DNA from: Maribacter arenosus
GTDB taxonomy: Bacteria > Bacteroidota > Bacteroidia > Flavobacteriales > Flavobacteriaceae
Length of the DNA stretch: 64,000 nt
NCBI RefSeq assembly: GCF_014610845.1
Contig: NZ_JABTCG010000002.1
Location: 558,001-622,000, forward strand
Direction of reading: 5' to 3'
In this document: positions 8,611 to 16,861 of the stretch, piece by piece
Layout: each line of letters starts with the position of its first letter
How positions within the stretch are numbered: the stretch's first letter is position 1
Notes under the pieces: generated by a model
What the model was told of the DNA's origin: nothing
The model's input: the letters and a program-made list of their open reading frames with translations, nothing else
The model's database searches: none
Made by a program: the position numbers and the translations under genes

Positions 8611-8641
8611 TTGTGATTGGCCAAACCAAGCGCTAATTTTA
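8611..8641 (+). promoter_or_regulatory. Putative promoter of the ThuA gene
   Basis: TTG at 8611-8613, a 20-nt spacer, and TAATTTTA at 8634-8641 (one mismatch to TAnnTTTG), 22 nt before the ATG at 8664. Confidence 0.4.
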
Positions 8642-8663
8642 ACCCTCTTAAAAGTATAGCCCA

Positions 8664-9647
8664 ATGCGTATAAAATCCATCCTCCTGATCTTTTCGGTTT
8701 TTTTGTCATATATCGCCATGGCCCAAAAAGATGCCAGCACTTCAAACACTAAATTAAAGGCCTTGATCATTGACGGACAGAACAACCACGACCAATGGCC
8801 CAAGATCACCTTTATGCTCAAAAAGTATCTGGAAGAAACCGGAATGTTCGCGGCCGATGTAAAACGCACCGCCTATACCTGGAAAGGCGAGGCCTATCTT
8901 ACCGATTTTTCGGTTGAGAGGGTTGATAACACCCAAATCGTGGAGCAACCCAAATCGGACCCAAATTATGCCCCTGATTTTTCAAACTATGATGTGGTCA
9001 TTTGCAATTTCGGATGGAATGCCGCGCCATGGCCTAATGAAACCCAAAAATCCTTTGAAGCCTATATGGAAAATGGAGGTGGCCTGGTCGTTTTTCATGC
9101 CGCGGACAATTCCTTTCCCGAATGGCCGGCCTATAACCAGATGATCGGTTTGGGCGGATGGGGAGATCGAAACGAAAAAGACGGCCCTTATGTCTATTAT
9201 ACTGATACGGATGAGCTGATACGGGATATGACCCCCGGACATGCAGGTGCCCACGGCCCTCAGCATGAATATCAAATCCAATTGCGAAATACCGAGCATC
9301 CGATAACCAAGGGAATGCCCGAAAAATGGATGCACACCAAAGACGAATTATATCAAGAATTACGTGGCCCTGCGGAAAACATGGAGGTTTTGGCAACTAC
9401 CTATGCCGCCGAGGAACAGGATGGTTCTGGCCGCCACGAACCGGCGATGATGGTGTTGCAGTATGGCCAGGGACGTATTTTCCATTCCATCTTGGGGCAT
9501 GCCGATTATTCCGTGCAATGTGTTGGTTTTATCACCACCATGCTCAGAGGGGCTGAATGGGCCGCCACAGGAGGGGTTACCATTCCCATCCCCCATGATT
9601 TTCCTACTGCAGAACAATCGAACAGTCGTAATTTTACCATAGAATAA
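8664..9647 (+). CDS. ThuA-domain protein, exported
   Basis: This 327-aa protein has a signal peptide at 1-20 ending in AMAQ, followed by a ThuA-like domain, a class I glutamine-amidotransferase-like fold without the catalytic Cys. Family marks are the first strand L-I-I-D-G-Q-N-N-H-D, the Y-D-V-V-I-C-N-F-G-W element, the GGGLVVFHAADNSF turn and a His-rich C-terminal segment (ILGHADYSVQ). ThuA proteins are linked to sugar utilisation in Rhizobium and are abundant in Bacteroidetes as probable periplasmic carbohydrate-related enzymes. The exact reaction is not known. The next gene starts 3 nt after the stop, so the two are probably co-transcribed. Confidence 0.85.
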   Translation: MRIKSILLIFSVFLSYIAMAQKDASTSNTKLKALIIDGQNNHDQWPKITFMLKKYLEETGMFAADVKRTAYTWKGEAYLTDFSVERVDNTQIVEQPKSDPNYAPDFSNYDVVICNFGWNAAPWPNETQKSFEAYMENGGGLVVFHAADNSFPEWPAYNQMIGLGGWGDRNEKDGPYVYYTDTDELIRDMTPGHAGAHGPQHEYQIQLRNTEHPITKGMPEKWMHTKDELYQELRGPAENMEVLATTYAAEEQDGSGRHEPAMMVLQYGQGRIFHSILGHADYSVQCVGFITTMLRGAEWAATGGVTIPIPHDFPTAEQSNSRNFTIE

Positions 9648-9650
9648 ACC

Positions 9651-10058
9651 ATGCAACTAACCCTTAGTATTCCCGCCCTGCTCTTCCCTGCGATTTCCTT
9701 ATCGATGTTGGCCTATAACGCCCGATATTTGGCAATAGCCGCCCTGATTCGACAATTGCACCAAAAATTCCAAGAAACCGCCTCCCCGGCAGTAGGACTC
9801 CAAGTGAAGAAATTACGCCAACGCTTATCGATCATCAAGAACATGCAGGCCGTAGCCATTTTAAGCTTTTTGTTCAGTGTCATCACCATGTTCCTTATTT
9901 ATATAGAGCTTGAATTTTGGGCCAACCTGGTTTTCGGCATTAGTCTTTTGGCCTTGATGATTTCATTGATCCTCTCGTTGATCGAAGTGCAGTTATCGAC
10001 CAAAGCGCTATCAATTCAATTGGAGGATATAACCGCTGAAGCCCAAAAAAAGCCATAG
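9651..10058 (+). CDS. DUF2721 family membrane protein
   Basis: This 135-aa protein matches the DUF2721 layout: an N-terminal hydrophobic stretch with PALLFPAISLSMLAYNAR, a charged amphipathic segment (about 28-65), two further membrane helices (about 70-90 and 95-115) and a short cytoplasmic tail. No catalytic residues are evident and the family's function is unknown. It follows the ThuA gene by 3 nt, implying one transcript, although a functional link is not obvious. Confidence 0.78.
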   Translation: MQLTLSIPALLFPAISLSMLAYNARYLAIAALIRQLHQKFQETASPAVGLQVKKLRQRLSIIKNMQAVAILSFLFSVITMFLIYIELEFWANLVFGISLLALMISLILSLIEVQLSTKALSIQLEDITAEAQKKP

Positions 10059-10106
10059 TCTGGCATTGGGCTAGCTTTAGAAAAGTCAAAAACCGCGGGT
10101 TGGCCA

Positions 10107-10124
10107 AAACCGACCGATCAGTTT
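10107..10124. promoter_or_regulatory. TetR-operator-like palindrome
   Basis: AAACCGACCGATCAGTTT pairs at 7 of 9 positions around its centre. It also shares 17 of 20 bases with the palindrome at 32675-32694 when extended to 10108-10127. No gene start lies close downstream, so any role is uncertain. Confidence 0.35.
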
Positions 10125-10233
10125 GTTTTGACCGTTCTGTTCTCCCATCCAAACTAGGATGGAATCGATTTTGGGGCGTAAAATGTCGGCTAAAGTCCTT
10201 CTAAAGTGGGGTAATAACGGGTTTTGAATAAAA

Positions 10234-10253
10234 AACAGACCCATCGGTTTGTT
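10234..10253. promoter_or_regulatory. TetR-operator-like palindrome, inverted relative to the first
   Basis: AACAGACCCATCGGTTTGTT pairs at 8 of 10 positions and resembles the ideal palindrome AACAGACCGATCGGTCTGTT. It is the third member of the set that includes 10107-10124 and 32675-32694. Confidence 0.35.
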
Positions 10254-10462
10254 TGATACGACTTCGCGAGGCACGAAGCGATCTCTTTGGTATTGATAAA
10301 GAAGGCGTTTGATTTTCATCCCAGTGGATTCCGTACCCTCTACGGAATGACAAAAGGCAATGTATTCATCTTTGGGAGTACGAAAGCTGTCTTGTCGAAA
10401 TAACTCGTTGGGCTGGCAATCCATGTGATTCTGTTAAGAAGATCATGTGCGAAAATGTCTGG

Positions 10463-10520
10463 TCGAGCGCAGTCGAGACCTCCTTATTTGATTAAGTTAA
10501 TAGTTCTCGACTGCGCTCGA
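10463..10520. repeat. 16-bp perfect inverted repeat
   Basis: TCGAGCGCAGTCGAGA at 10463-10478 is the exact reverse complement of 10505-10520, with a 26-nt AT-rich spacer. The sequence type is common as a dispersed repeat in Bacteroidetes. It could act as a terminator for either strand, but no U-tract follows. Confidence 0.7.
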
Positions 10521-10616
10521 ACGGACATCGATATCCTTTTAAATAATCACATGGTTCGTCTTCGCGAGGTACGAAGCGATCTCATTGGTATTGGTATTTG
10601 TAATTAGGTACAAGGC

Positions 10617-11600
10617 CTAGAAAGGCGAACCTACATGAAAAAGGGCCTCACCTTGGTTGACCACCGCCTGGTGGTTGATACTAAAGACAAAGCCGTCAAA
10701 AGGGGCCTTGATTTTTTTGCTCCGCTTGGCATAGGTGTCCGTAATAAGTCCCATTTCCTGTCCTTTTCGCACTTCGCTCCCGTTCGTAATTTCAGGAATG
10801 AACATTCCCGCCGTGGGGGCACGAAGCCATTTACGATTCGCCAAGAAAACCGATGCCATACGCTCAACGTACATCGGTTCTATCTTTGAGATCATCGTGA
10901 AATGTTTCAACACATTCAAAATACCCTGCATACCCTCCATGATCGAATACTCATCGAACCTCATGCTTTCCCCGGCCTCAAAAACAATAGCGGGTTTGCC
11001 CAAACGAAATGCGGCATTGCGAAACGACCCTTTGATCAAGCGGGATGGAAACGAAAACGGGGCGTTAAACACCTCGGCCAATTCCCTGCTGTCCGCATCT
11101 TCCTGGGTAAAACGTATTTGGGGGAAATTATGCCGTTGGGCACCCCCAGTATGCAAATCGATGGCAAAATCCATTTGATGCATGATCTCGGAAACGTAGT
11201 GATATGCTATACGACTTGCCATAGAGCCCGATTTTGTGCCTGGAAAACTTCGGTTAACATCCTTTCCATCGGGTACATCACGGGAAAAGTGGATAAATCC
11301 GAATATATTCAATATGGGCACGGCAATAATCGCCCCCTTTGTGATCTTGAATCGATTATCCTGTAACATACGGCGTACGATCTCAATCCCATTGATCTCA
11401 TCGCCATGCAAACCGGCCTGTATCAATACGGTAGGTCCGGGTTGTTTTGAATTGAACACATAGACCGGGATATCGATAAGGGTCCCTGTCGGAAGCCTGT
11501 CTATCTTGATCTTTACCAATTTTTCCTCACCGGGAATAACGGTTTCCCCGCCTATCTCTATGTTTTTATTTTCTTTTTCTCGAAACATTTCTTTCAACAT
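10617..11600 (-). CDS. Succinylglutamate desuccinylase/aspartoacylase-family zinc hydrolase
   Basis: This 327-aa M14-like carboxypeptidase-fold amidohydrolase has zinc ligands H65 and E68 (GLHGDEING) and H150 (DLHTGG). Substrate-binding residues lie in DVNRSFPG (R117), and a catalytic-type glutamate sits in FEAGE (about 208-211). The C-terminal part (about 250-327) is a beta-barrel with biotinyl/lipoyl-like turns. It overlaps the upstream rimK-like gene by 35 nt, so translation is probably coupled. That pairing suggests removal of acyl or glutamyl groups, opposing or trimming the ligase product. The substrate is inferred only from context. An alternative start at residue 5 would shorten the overlap. 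Confidence 0.82.
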   Translation of the reverse strand: MLKEMFREKENKNIEIGGETVIPGEEKLVKIKIDRLPTGTLIDIPVYVFNSKQPGPTVLIQAGLHGDEINGIEIVRRMLQDNRFKITKGAIIAVPILNIFGFIHFSRDVPDGKDVNRSFPGTKSGSMASRIAYHYVSEIMHQMDFAIDLHTGGAQRHNFPQIRFTQEDADSRELAEVFNAPFSFPSRLIKGSFRNAAFRLGKPAIVFEAGESMRFDEYSIMEGMQGILNVLKHFTMISKIEPMYVERMASVFLANRKWLRAPTAGMFIPEITNGSEVRKGQEMGLITDTYAKRSKKIKAPFDGFVFSINHQAVVNQGEALFHVGSPF

Positions 11601-12456
11601 ACAAAATTATCTCCTTTGCGATATTCACTCCAGTTATCGCTTCGATCCCTTGTAACCCTGGTGAAGCATTGACCTCAATGAGCAAAGGCCCTTTTTTGGA
11701 ACGGATGATATCTACCCCGGCAACTCCCAAACCAAGATGTTTGGTCGCTTTCAAAGCCATATGCTGCTCTTTCGCCGTGGGGGTAATCGCCTCGGTAAGT
11801 CCGCCCCGATGTACGTTGGAGCGGAACTCCTCCACATCGCTACATCGCTTCATACTGCAAATCACCTTGTTGCCCACGACAAAAATACGGATGTCCTCGC
11901 CATTCGATTCCTCTATATATTTTTGGATTAGGATACTGGTATCCATCTTATAAAACGTATCGATGATCGATTTGGCCGATTTTTTGCTTTCCGCCAAAAT
12001 CACCCCCAATCCCTGGGTGCCTTCCTGAAGCTTGATGATTACAGGAGGGCCTCCCAAAAGTTCGATCTGTTCGGCAATATCATCGGGATTGATGGAAAAA
12101 AGGGTCTCTGGAATGGGAATGTGTTTGCGCGATAGAATCTGGAGTGTCCGCACCTTATTCCTGGCCCGAATTATACTCAAGGAACGGGCAGTACTGAAGA
12201 CCCCGTTCATTTCGAACTGTTTTACGATAGCCGCACCATGTCTAGTGACTTTGGCCCCTATTCTAGGGATAATGGCATCGAAGACATCGGTGATGTTCTC
12301 ATTTAAATAATACACTTTCGGCTTGCCCGACCCCAACTTGACCGAACATTTGGTATGGTCTATCAGTTCGATATAGTGTCCAAGGTTTTCTGCCTCTTCC
12401 GCGATACGCTTTGTGGAATATACATTCATACTTACGGAAAGCAGTCCAATATCCAT
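11566..12456 (-). CDS. rimK: RimK-like ATP-grasp ligase
   Basis: This 296-aa cytosolic ATP-grasp enzyme of the RimK family adds glutamates to the C-terminus of ribosomal protein S6 or makes related peptide bonds. An N-terminal preATP-grasp domain (about 1-95, with AIIPRIGAKVTRHG) precedes the ATP-grasp core. Seen are the lid lysine region VIIKLQEGTQGLGV (about 142-155), QKYIEESNGEDIRIFVVG, and the magnesium-binding end LLIEVNASPGLQGIE. In several bacteria rimK is next to a desuccinylase-like gene, as here, with a 35-nt overlap. Whether S6 is the true target cannot be told from sequence. Confidence 0.87.
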   Translation of the reverse strand: MDIGLLSVSMNVYSTKRIAEEAENLGHYIELIDHTKCSVKLGSGKPKVYYLNENITDVFDAIIPRIGAKVTRHGAAIVKQFEMNGVFSTARSLSIIRARNKVRTLQILSRKHIPIPETLFSINPDDIAEQIELLGGPPVIIKLQEGTQGLGVILAESKKSAKSIIDTFYKMDTSILIQKYIEESNGEDIRIFVVGNKVICSMKRCSDVEEFRSNVHRGGLTEAITPTAKEQHMALKATKHLGLGVAGVDIIRSKKGPLLIEVNASPGLQGIEAITGVNIAKEIILYVERNVSRKRK

Positions 12457-12459
12457 GTC

Positions 12460-12545
12460 CTAATTTTTACCACGGGTAAGATCGTTGAAAAAAAAGAAAA
12501 TGCCTAATAAAATATAATACCCAAAAAAAATGAGGACGGTATCAT
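12460..12545 (-). other. Possible small membrane peptide ORF broken in a homopolymer
   Basis: An ATG at 12545 opens a frame that stops after 13 codons. If the run of eight A at 12523-12530 had one more base, the frame would encode a 28-aa peptide (short polar N-terminus, YYILLGIFFFF membrane stretch, N-D-L-T-R-G-K-N tail). It would then stop just before the rimK start. This may be a sequencing indel, a decayed gene, or chance. Otherwise the 12546-12783 stretch shows no gene or repeat. Confidence 0.2.
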
Positions 12546-12783
12546 GAAGGGATGTGATTTATTACTGCTAAAGTTACACCGCTATAACTTGAGGATTTTG
12601 AAGATAACTTCTATCCCTTTTCATCGACTTACAAACCATTTGGCCTCCCTTTACCTACAAATTCCCTCCATCGCCTTGTTTAAGCAATCCCCTTTGATGG
12701 GGCTATTTGGGCGAAAAACGTTAAACAGATCGTTTTTTGTCCTTAAAATGAGTCTAAATAAGGAAACTTAAGTTCTTCAAAGT

Positions 12784-12815
12784 TTGTTCATATTTTGCCA
12801 TTACAGTAAATTTGC
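12784..12815 (+). promoter_or_regulatory. Promoter of sdhCAB
   Basis: TTTG at 12784-12787, a 20-nt spacer and TAAATTTG at 12808-12815 match the Bacteroidetes -33/-7 consensus (TTG, then TAnnTTTG) exactly. The sdhC ATG follows 18 nt later at 12834, allowing a short leader. Confidence 0.7.
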
Positions 12816-12833
12816 ACCCAAAATCAACTACCA

Positions 12834-13511
12834 ATGAGCGGGTTCTTTAATTCTTCAATAGGTAGGAAGTATGCCATGGCGCTTTCTGCTTTTTTCCTGA
12901 TTATTTTTTTAATCATTCATTTATCGGTAAATCTTACTTCCGTTTTCAGTAAAGACGTTTTCAATGAATTTTCCCATTTTATGGGCACCAATCCTTTGAT
13001 TCAGTTTGCGATGCAGCCGGTACTGATATTCGGTGTAGTTTTCCATTTTGTGATGGGTTTTATCCTGGAACTGAAAAACAGAAGTGCCCGGGCAGTGAAA
13101 TATGTCAAGAACACTGGGTCGGCCAATTCAACTTGGATGAGCCGGAATATGCTTTTAAGTGGTGGGGTGGTCTTGGCGTTTCTTGTATTACACTTTATTG
13201 ATTTCTGGATTCCTGAAATGAACGTGAAGTACCTTCAAGGCGATATGAGCGGTTTATTATCCGATGGGGAAGGCTATCGCTATTATGAGGAATTGGTTCA
13301 TAAGTTTGAAAGCCCATTGCGCGTTGGCGCTTATGTCATCGCCTTTGTGTTATTGGCGCTGCATTTATTACACGGATTCACCTCTGCGTTCCAATCCATT
13401 GGGGCGACCATGGGAAGAAGAAAAACAGTTCAAAATATTGGCAAGGCCTATTCAATACTTATTCCATTAGGATTTATTGTAGTTGCTCTTTTCCATCATT
13501 TTAACCATTAA
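12834..13511 (+). CDS. sdhC: Succinate dehydrogenase cytochrome b subunit
   Basis: This 225-aa integral membrane anchor belongs to the type-B (single-polypeptide, probably di-heme) succinate:quinone oxidoreductase family, with about five membrane helices. Histidines placed to bind haem occur in helices such as LIIHLSVN, FHFVMGF, LVLHFIDFW and ALHLLHGF. It passes electrons from SdhB to menaquinone and fixes the complex to the inner membrane. It is the first gene of sdhCAB, 12 nt before sdhA. The consensus promoter and the downstream terminator at 16306-16336 define the operon. Confidence 0.93.
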   Translation: MSGFFNSSIGRKYAMALSAFFLIIFLIIHLSVNLTSVFSKDVFNEFSHFMGTNPLIQFAMQPVLIFGVVFHFVMGFILELKNRSARAVKYVKNTGSANSTWMSRNMLLSGGVVLAFLVLHFIDFWIPEMNVKYLQGDMSGLLSDGEGYRYYEELVHKFESPLRVGAYVIAFVLLALHLLHGFTSAFQSIGATMGRRKTVQNIGKAYSILIPLGFIVVALFHHFNH

Positions 13512-13523
13512 TACCATTTATTT

Positions 13524-15524
13524 ATGTCTGTATTAGACTCAAAAGTGCCGAAAGGACCAATTAAGGACAAGTGGACCACTTATAAGGACAAAATAGATCT
13601 TGTAAACCCTGCCAACAAACGATTGATCGATATTATCGTCGTGGGCACCGGTTTGGCGGGCGGTTCAGCTGCTGCCTCCTTGGCAGAGCTGGGGTATAAC
13701 GTAAAGGCCTTTTGTTTTCAAGATTCGCCCCGTAGAGCGCACTCTATTGCGGCACAAGGGGGTATCAATGCGGCCAAAAATTATCAAGGTGATGGGGATT
13801 CTACATATCGCTTATTCTATGATACCGTAAAAGGAGGGGATTATCGCTCCCGGGAAGCCAATGTATACCGGTTGGCGGAAGTATCTGTAAATATTATAGA
13901 CCAATGTGTGGCCCAAGGCGTGCCTTTTGCCCGTGATTATGGCGGACTGCTAGACAACCGTTCTTTTGGGGGCGTATTGGTATCCAGAACGTTTTATGCC
14001 AAAGGCCAAACCGGGCAACAATTGCTATTGGGTGCCTACTCTGCCATGAATCGTCAGATCGGACGTGGGAAGATCAAAATGTACAATCGTCATGAGATGC
14101 TCGATGTTGTCATCGTCGATGGCAAAGCAAGGGGAATCATCGCCCGTAACCTGGTTACCGGTGAAATTGAACGCCATTCGGCCCATGCCGTGGTTTTAGG
14201 AACCGGTGGGTATGGGAATGCATTTTACCTGTCTACCTATGCCATGGGAAGTAACGTAACGGCTGCTTGGAAAGCCCATAAAAGAGGCGCTTTTTTTGCC
14301 AACCCTTGTTTCACCCAGATCCACCCCACCTGTATTCCGGTTTCAGGGGACCATCAATCCAAATTGACATTAATGTCAGAATCCTTACGTAATGATGGTA
14401 GAATATGGGTTCCTGCAAAAATAGAAGATGCCAAAGCAATTCAAGCCGGTAAATTAAAGCCCACTGAAATTGCAGAGGAAAACAGGGATTATTTCTTGGA
14501 ACGCCGATATCCGGCTTTCGGTAACCTAGTGCCCCGCGATGTGGCTTCAAGGGCCGCTAAGGAGCGATGCGACGCCGGCCATGGTGTAAACGCCACTGGG
14601 GAAGCCGTGTATTTGGATTTTGCCGCAGCCATACAACGGTACGGTAAGGAACAGGCCCATGTAAAAGGATTGGATGAAAATGATGCCGCCCTTGTTACCC
14701 AATTGGGGAAAGCGATGATCAAAAGTAAATACGGCAACCTTTTCCAGATGTACGAGAAGATTGTTGATCAAAACCCTTATGAGACTCCTATGATGATCTA
14801 TCCAGCGGTACATTATACCATGGGTGGTATTTGGGTCGATTATAATTTGATGACCACGGTTCCCGGTTTATATGCCATAGGGGAAGCCAACTTTTCCGAT
14901 CATGGCGCGAACCGATTAGGGGCATCCGCACTAATGCAAGGATTGGCCGATGGGTATTTCGTATTGCCCTATACCATCGGGGATTATTTATCCGATGATA
15001 TTAGAACAGGCGCTATTCCAACAGACTCCCCTGAATTCGATGCAGCGGAGAACCATGTTAAGGAACGTTTGGACAAATTGATCAATAACAACGGGAAATA
15101 CTCCGTTGATCATTTCCACAAGCGGTTGGGGAAAATCATGTGGAACAAATGTGGTATGTCGCGTAACGCCAAAGACCTTAAAGAAGCCATTACGGAAATA
15201 GCGACGCTTAGAAAGGAATTCTGGCAAGATGTTAAGATCCCTGGACGGGCCGATGAATATAATGAGGAATTGGCCAAGGCAGGACGTGTAGCCGATTTCT
15301 TGGAATTGGGTGAATTGTTTGCCAAGGATGCCTTACATCGCGAAGAATCCTGCGGTGGGCATTTTAGGGAAGAATACCAAACCGCGGAGGGCGAAGCCCA
15401 ACGAAGGAAAGAGTTCCAATATGTTGCTGCTTGGGAATATAAAGGGGAGCCATCGGATGCTGCCCTCCATAAAGAAGAGTTGCAGTATAGTGATATAGAA
15501 GTTAAAGAAAGAAGTTATAAATAG
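13524..15524 (+). CDS. sdhA: Succinate dehydrogenase flavoprotein subunit
   Basis: This 666-aa catalytic subunit oxidises succinate to fumarate in the TCA cycle. The FAD-binding dinucleotide fold GTGLAGG starts at 41, and H73 in [11 protein letters not shown] is the expected covalent flavin attachment site. The capping and substrate domain includes the HPT and [10 protein letters not shown] elements ([12 protein letters not shown]). The C-terminal helical domain ends in [17 protein letters not shown]. Length is typical for Bacteroidetes type-B enzymes, which are longer than E. coli SdhA. The next gene, sdhB, begins 7 nt after the stop. Confidence 0.96.
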   Translation: MSVLDSKVPKGPIKDKWTTYKDKIDLVNPANKRLIDIIVVGTGLAGGSAAASLAELGYNVKAFCFQDSPRRAHSIAAQGGINAAKNYQGDGDSTYRLFYDTVKGGDYRSREANVYRLAEVSVNIIDQCVAQGVPFARDYGGLLDNRSFGGVLVSRTFYAKGQTGQQLLLGAYSAMNRQIGRGKIKMYNRHEMLDVVIVDGKARGIIARNLVTGEIERHSAHAVVLGTGGYGNAFYLSTYAMGSNVTAAWKAHKRGAFFANPCFTQIHPTCIPVSGDHQSKLTLMSESLRNDGRIWVPAKIEDAKAIQAGKLKPTEIAEENRDYFLERRYPAFGNLVPRDVASRAAKERCDAGHGVNATGEAVYLDFAAAIQRYGKEQAHVKGLDENDAALVTQLGKAMIKSKYGNLFQMYEKIVDQNPYETPMMIYPAVHYTMGGIWVDYNLMTTVPGLYAIGEANFSDHGANRLGASALMQGLADGYFVLPYTIGDYLSDDIRTGAIPTDSPEFDAAENHVKERLDKLINNNGKYSVDHFHKRLGKIMWNKCGMSRNAKDLKEAITEIATLRKEFWQDVKIPGRADEYNEELAKAGRVADFLELGELFAKDALHREESCGGHFREEYQTAEGEAQRRKEFQYVAAWEYKGEPSDAALHKEELQYSDIEVKERSYK

Positions 15525-15531
15525 GAAACCT

Positions 15532-16281
15532 ATGAAATTAACCTTAAAAATATGGCGTCAAAAAGATGCAAAAGCGAAAGGCAAGATGGTAGCCTATCAA
15601 CTTGACGATGTTTCTCCGGATATGTCTTTTCTTGAAATGCTGGATGTATTAAACCAGGATCTGATCGATAAGGATGAGGAACCTATTGCTTTTGATCATG
15701 ATTGCCGAGAAGGAATTTGCGGTATGTGTTCCATGTTTATCAATGGGCGGGCACATGGCCCTGATAGGGAGATTACCGTTTGTCAATTACATATGCGCAG
15801 TTTTAAGGACGGGGATACCATTACCATTGAACCATGGAGGGCCAAGGCCTTCCCTATTATCAAGGATTTGATCGTAGATCGGTCTTCTTTTGATAGGATC
15901 CAACAAGCTGGCGGATTTATATCGGTCAATACCTCAGGGAACACCCAGGATGCCAACAACATACCCATTTCCAAATATGCCGCAGATACGGCAATGGATG
16001 CTGCTACCTGTATCGGTTGCGGGGCCTGTGTGGCGTCTTGTAAGAATTCTTCGGCCATGCTTTTCGTAGGGGCCAAGGTTTCTCAATATGCCCTATTACC
16101 CCAAGGACGGGTAGAAGCCGTAGACCGGGTTAAAAATATGGTGGCGCAAATGGATTTGGAAGGTTTTGGTAACTGTACCAATACCGGGGCCTGTGAGGTG
16201 GAATGTCCTAAAGGAATTTCCTTGGAGAACATTGCCCGTATGAACAGGGAACTGGTAAAAGCGAACCTTATCAAATTCTAA
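15532..16281 (+). CDS. sdhB: Succinate dehydrogenase iron-sulfur subunit
   Basis: This 249-aa subunit carries electrons from SdhA to SdhC. The N-terminal plant-type [2Fe-2S] domain has C58, C63, C66 and C84 (CREGICGMC and ITVC). The C-terminal bacterial ferredoxin domain has C160, C163, C166 and C170 ([11 protein letters not shown]) for the [4Fe-4S] cluster. The later motif [15 protein letters not shown] supplies [3Fe-4S] ligands. It is the last gene of sdhCAB, and a strong terminator begins 24 nt after the stop. Confidence 0.95.
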   Translation: MKLTLKIWRQKDAKAKGKMVAYQLDDVSPDMSFLEMLDVLNQDLIDKDEEPIAFDHDCREGICGMCSMFINGRAHGPDREITVCQLHMRSFKDGDTITIEPWRAKAFPIIKDLIVDRSSFDRIQQAGGFISVNTSGNTQDANNIPISKYAADTAMDAATCIGCGACVASCKNSSAMLFVGAKVSQYALLPQGRVEAVDRVKNMVAQMDLEGFGNCTNTGACEVECPKGISLENIARMNRELVKANLIKF

Positions 16282-16305
16282 AAGGGATACTGACGAATTT
16301 TAGAC

Positions 16306-16336
16306 AATCCCATCCGGTTTCGGATGGGATTTTTTA
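16306..16336 (+). terminator. Rho-independent terminator after sdhB
   Basis: An 11-bp perfect stem (AATCCCATCCG with CGGATGGGATT) and GTTT loop at 16306-16331, followed by a T-run. It ends only 10 nt before the vsr start. Confidence 0.9.
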
Positions 16337-16345
16337 TCTTTATGA

Positions 16346-16813
16346 ATGGCCAAATCCTATGCTGAAAATCGTATAAAAGTGCCTCGTTTTAATGAGGAAT
16401 CAGGATTTTATACCACTCCGGAACGTTCGAAGATCATGGGAAAGATCCGTGGTAAGAATACGAAACCCGAATTGGCCTTTCGCAAAGCCCTTTGGGCGGC
16501 CGGATACCGCTATAGGATCGATTCCAGGAAATTGACAGGAAGACCCGACGTCGTCTTGAATAAGTATAAAACCGTTGTATTCATAGACGGGGAATTTTGG
16601 CACGGTTATAATTGGAGAGAACGAAAGCCGAAAGTAAAAACCAATAGGGACTTCTGGATCGCCAAAATTGAACGGAACATGCAGCGGGACGAGGAGGTTA
16701 ATACAGAACTCAAAGGCTTGGGCTATGCGGTATTCCGTTTTTGGGAAAAAGAAATAAAAAAGGATTTGGAAGGGTGCCTGCAAAAAGTGCTTTCCCATTT
16801 AGGGCAGCAGTAG
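16346..16813 (+). CDS. vsr: Very-short-patch-repair-type endonuclease
   Basis: This 155-aa protein matches the Vsr fold, which nicks DNA 5' of T:G mismatches left by deamination of 5-methylcytosine. Seen are the entry helix TTPERSKIMGKIRGKNTKPE, the catalytic-Asp region G-R-P-D-V-V, the FWHG histidine, D-F-W-x-x-K-I-E-R-N, and a final G-Y-A-V-F-R-F-W-E. The cysteines that bind zinc in E. coli Vsr are replaced (Glu before FWH, Trp after, Lys after FWE), pointing to a zinc-free subfamily. No cytosine methyltransferase lies nearby. The start falls 10 nt after the sdh terminator, so expression may depend on read-through. Confidence 0.85.
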   Translation: MAKSYAENRIKVPRFNEESGFYTTPERSKIMGKIRGKNTKPELAFRKALWAAGYRYRIDSRKLTGRPDVVLNKYKTVVFIDGEFWHGYNWRERKPKVKTNRDFWIAKIERNMQRDEEVNTELKGLGYAVFRFWEKEIKKDLEGCLQKVLSHLGQQ

Positions 16814-16861
16814 CAAAATACCGAACTGGTTTTATTATTTTTATGGAGACAGATATCCTAT

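Larger units (their letters stand above)
10059..10616. repeat. Intergenic mosaic of dispersed repeats
   Basis: This gene-free spacer holds several unrelated repeat types. There are operator-like palindromes at 10107-10124 and 10234-10253, and a CCATCC/GGATGG hairpin at 10145-10162. A 34-nt direct repeat occurs at 10262-10295 and 10560-10593 (32 of 34 identical), each with CTTCG/CGAAG arms. An ATTCCGT/ACGGAAT hairpin lies at 10328-10348, and its shortened relative occurs at 8098-8120. A 16-bp inverted repeat lies at 10463-10520. A reverse 112-aa open frame at 10086-10424 runs through these repeats and is rejected as a gene. Confidence 0.75.

Noticed and set aside
10086-10424. 112-aa reverse ORF and idea of a decayed tetR gene between the two palindromes
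   Set aside because: The frame crosses several dispersed repeats and shows no helix-turn-helix or other recognisable domain.
12544-12771. 75-aa plus-strand ORF before sdhC
   Set aside because: No family resemblance, no start signal, and it lies upstream of the sdh promoter.
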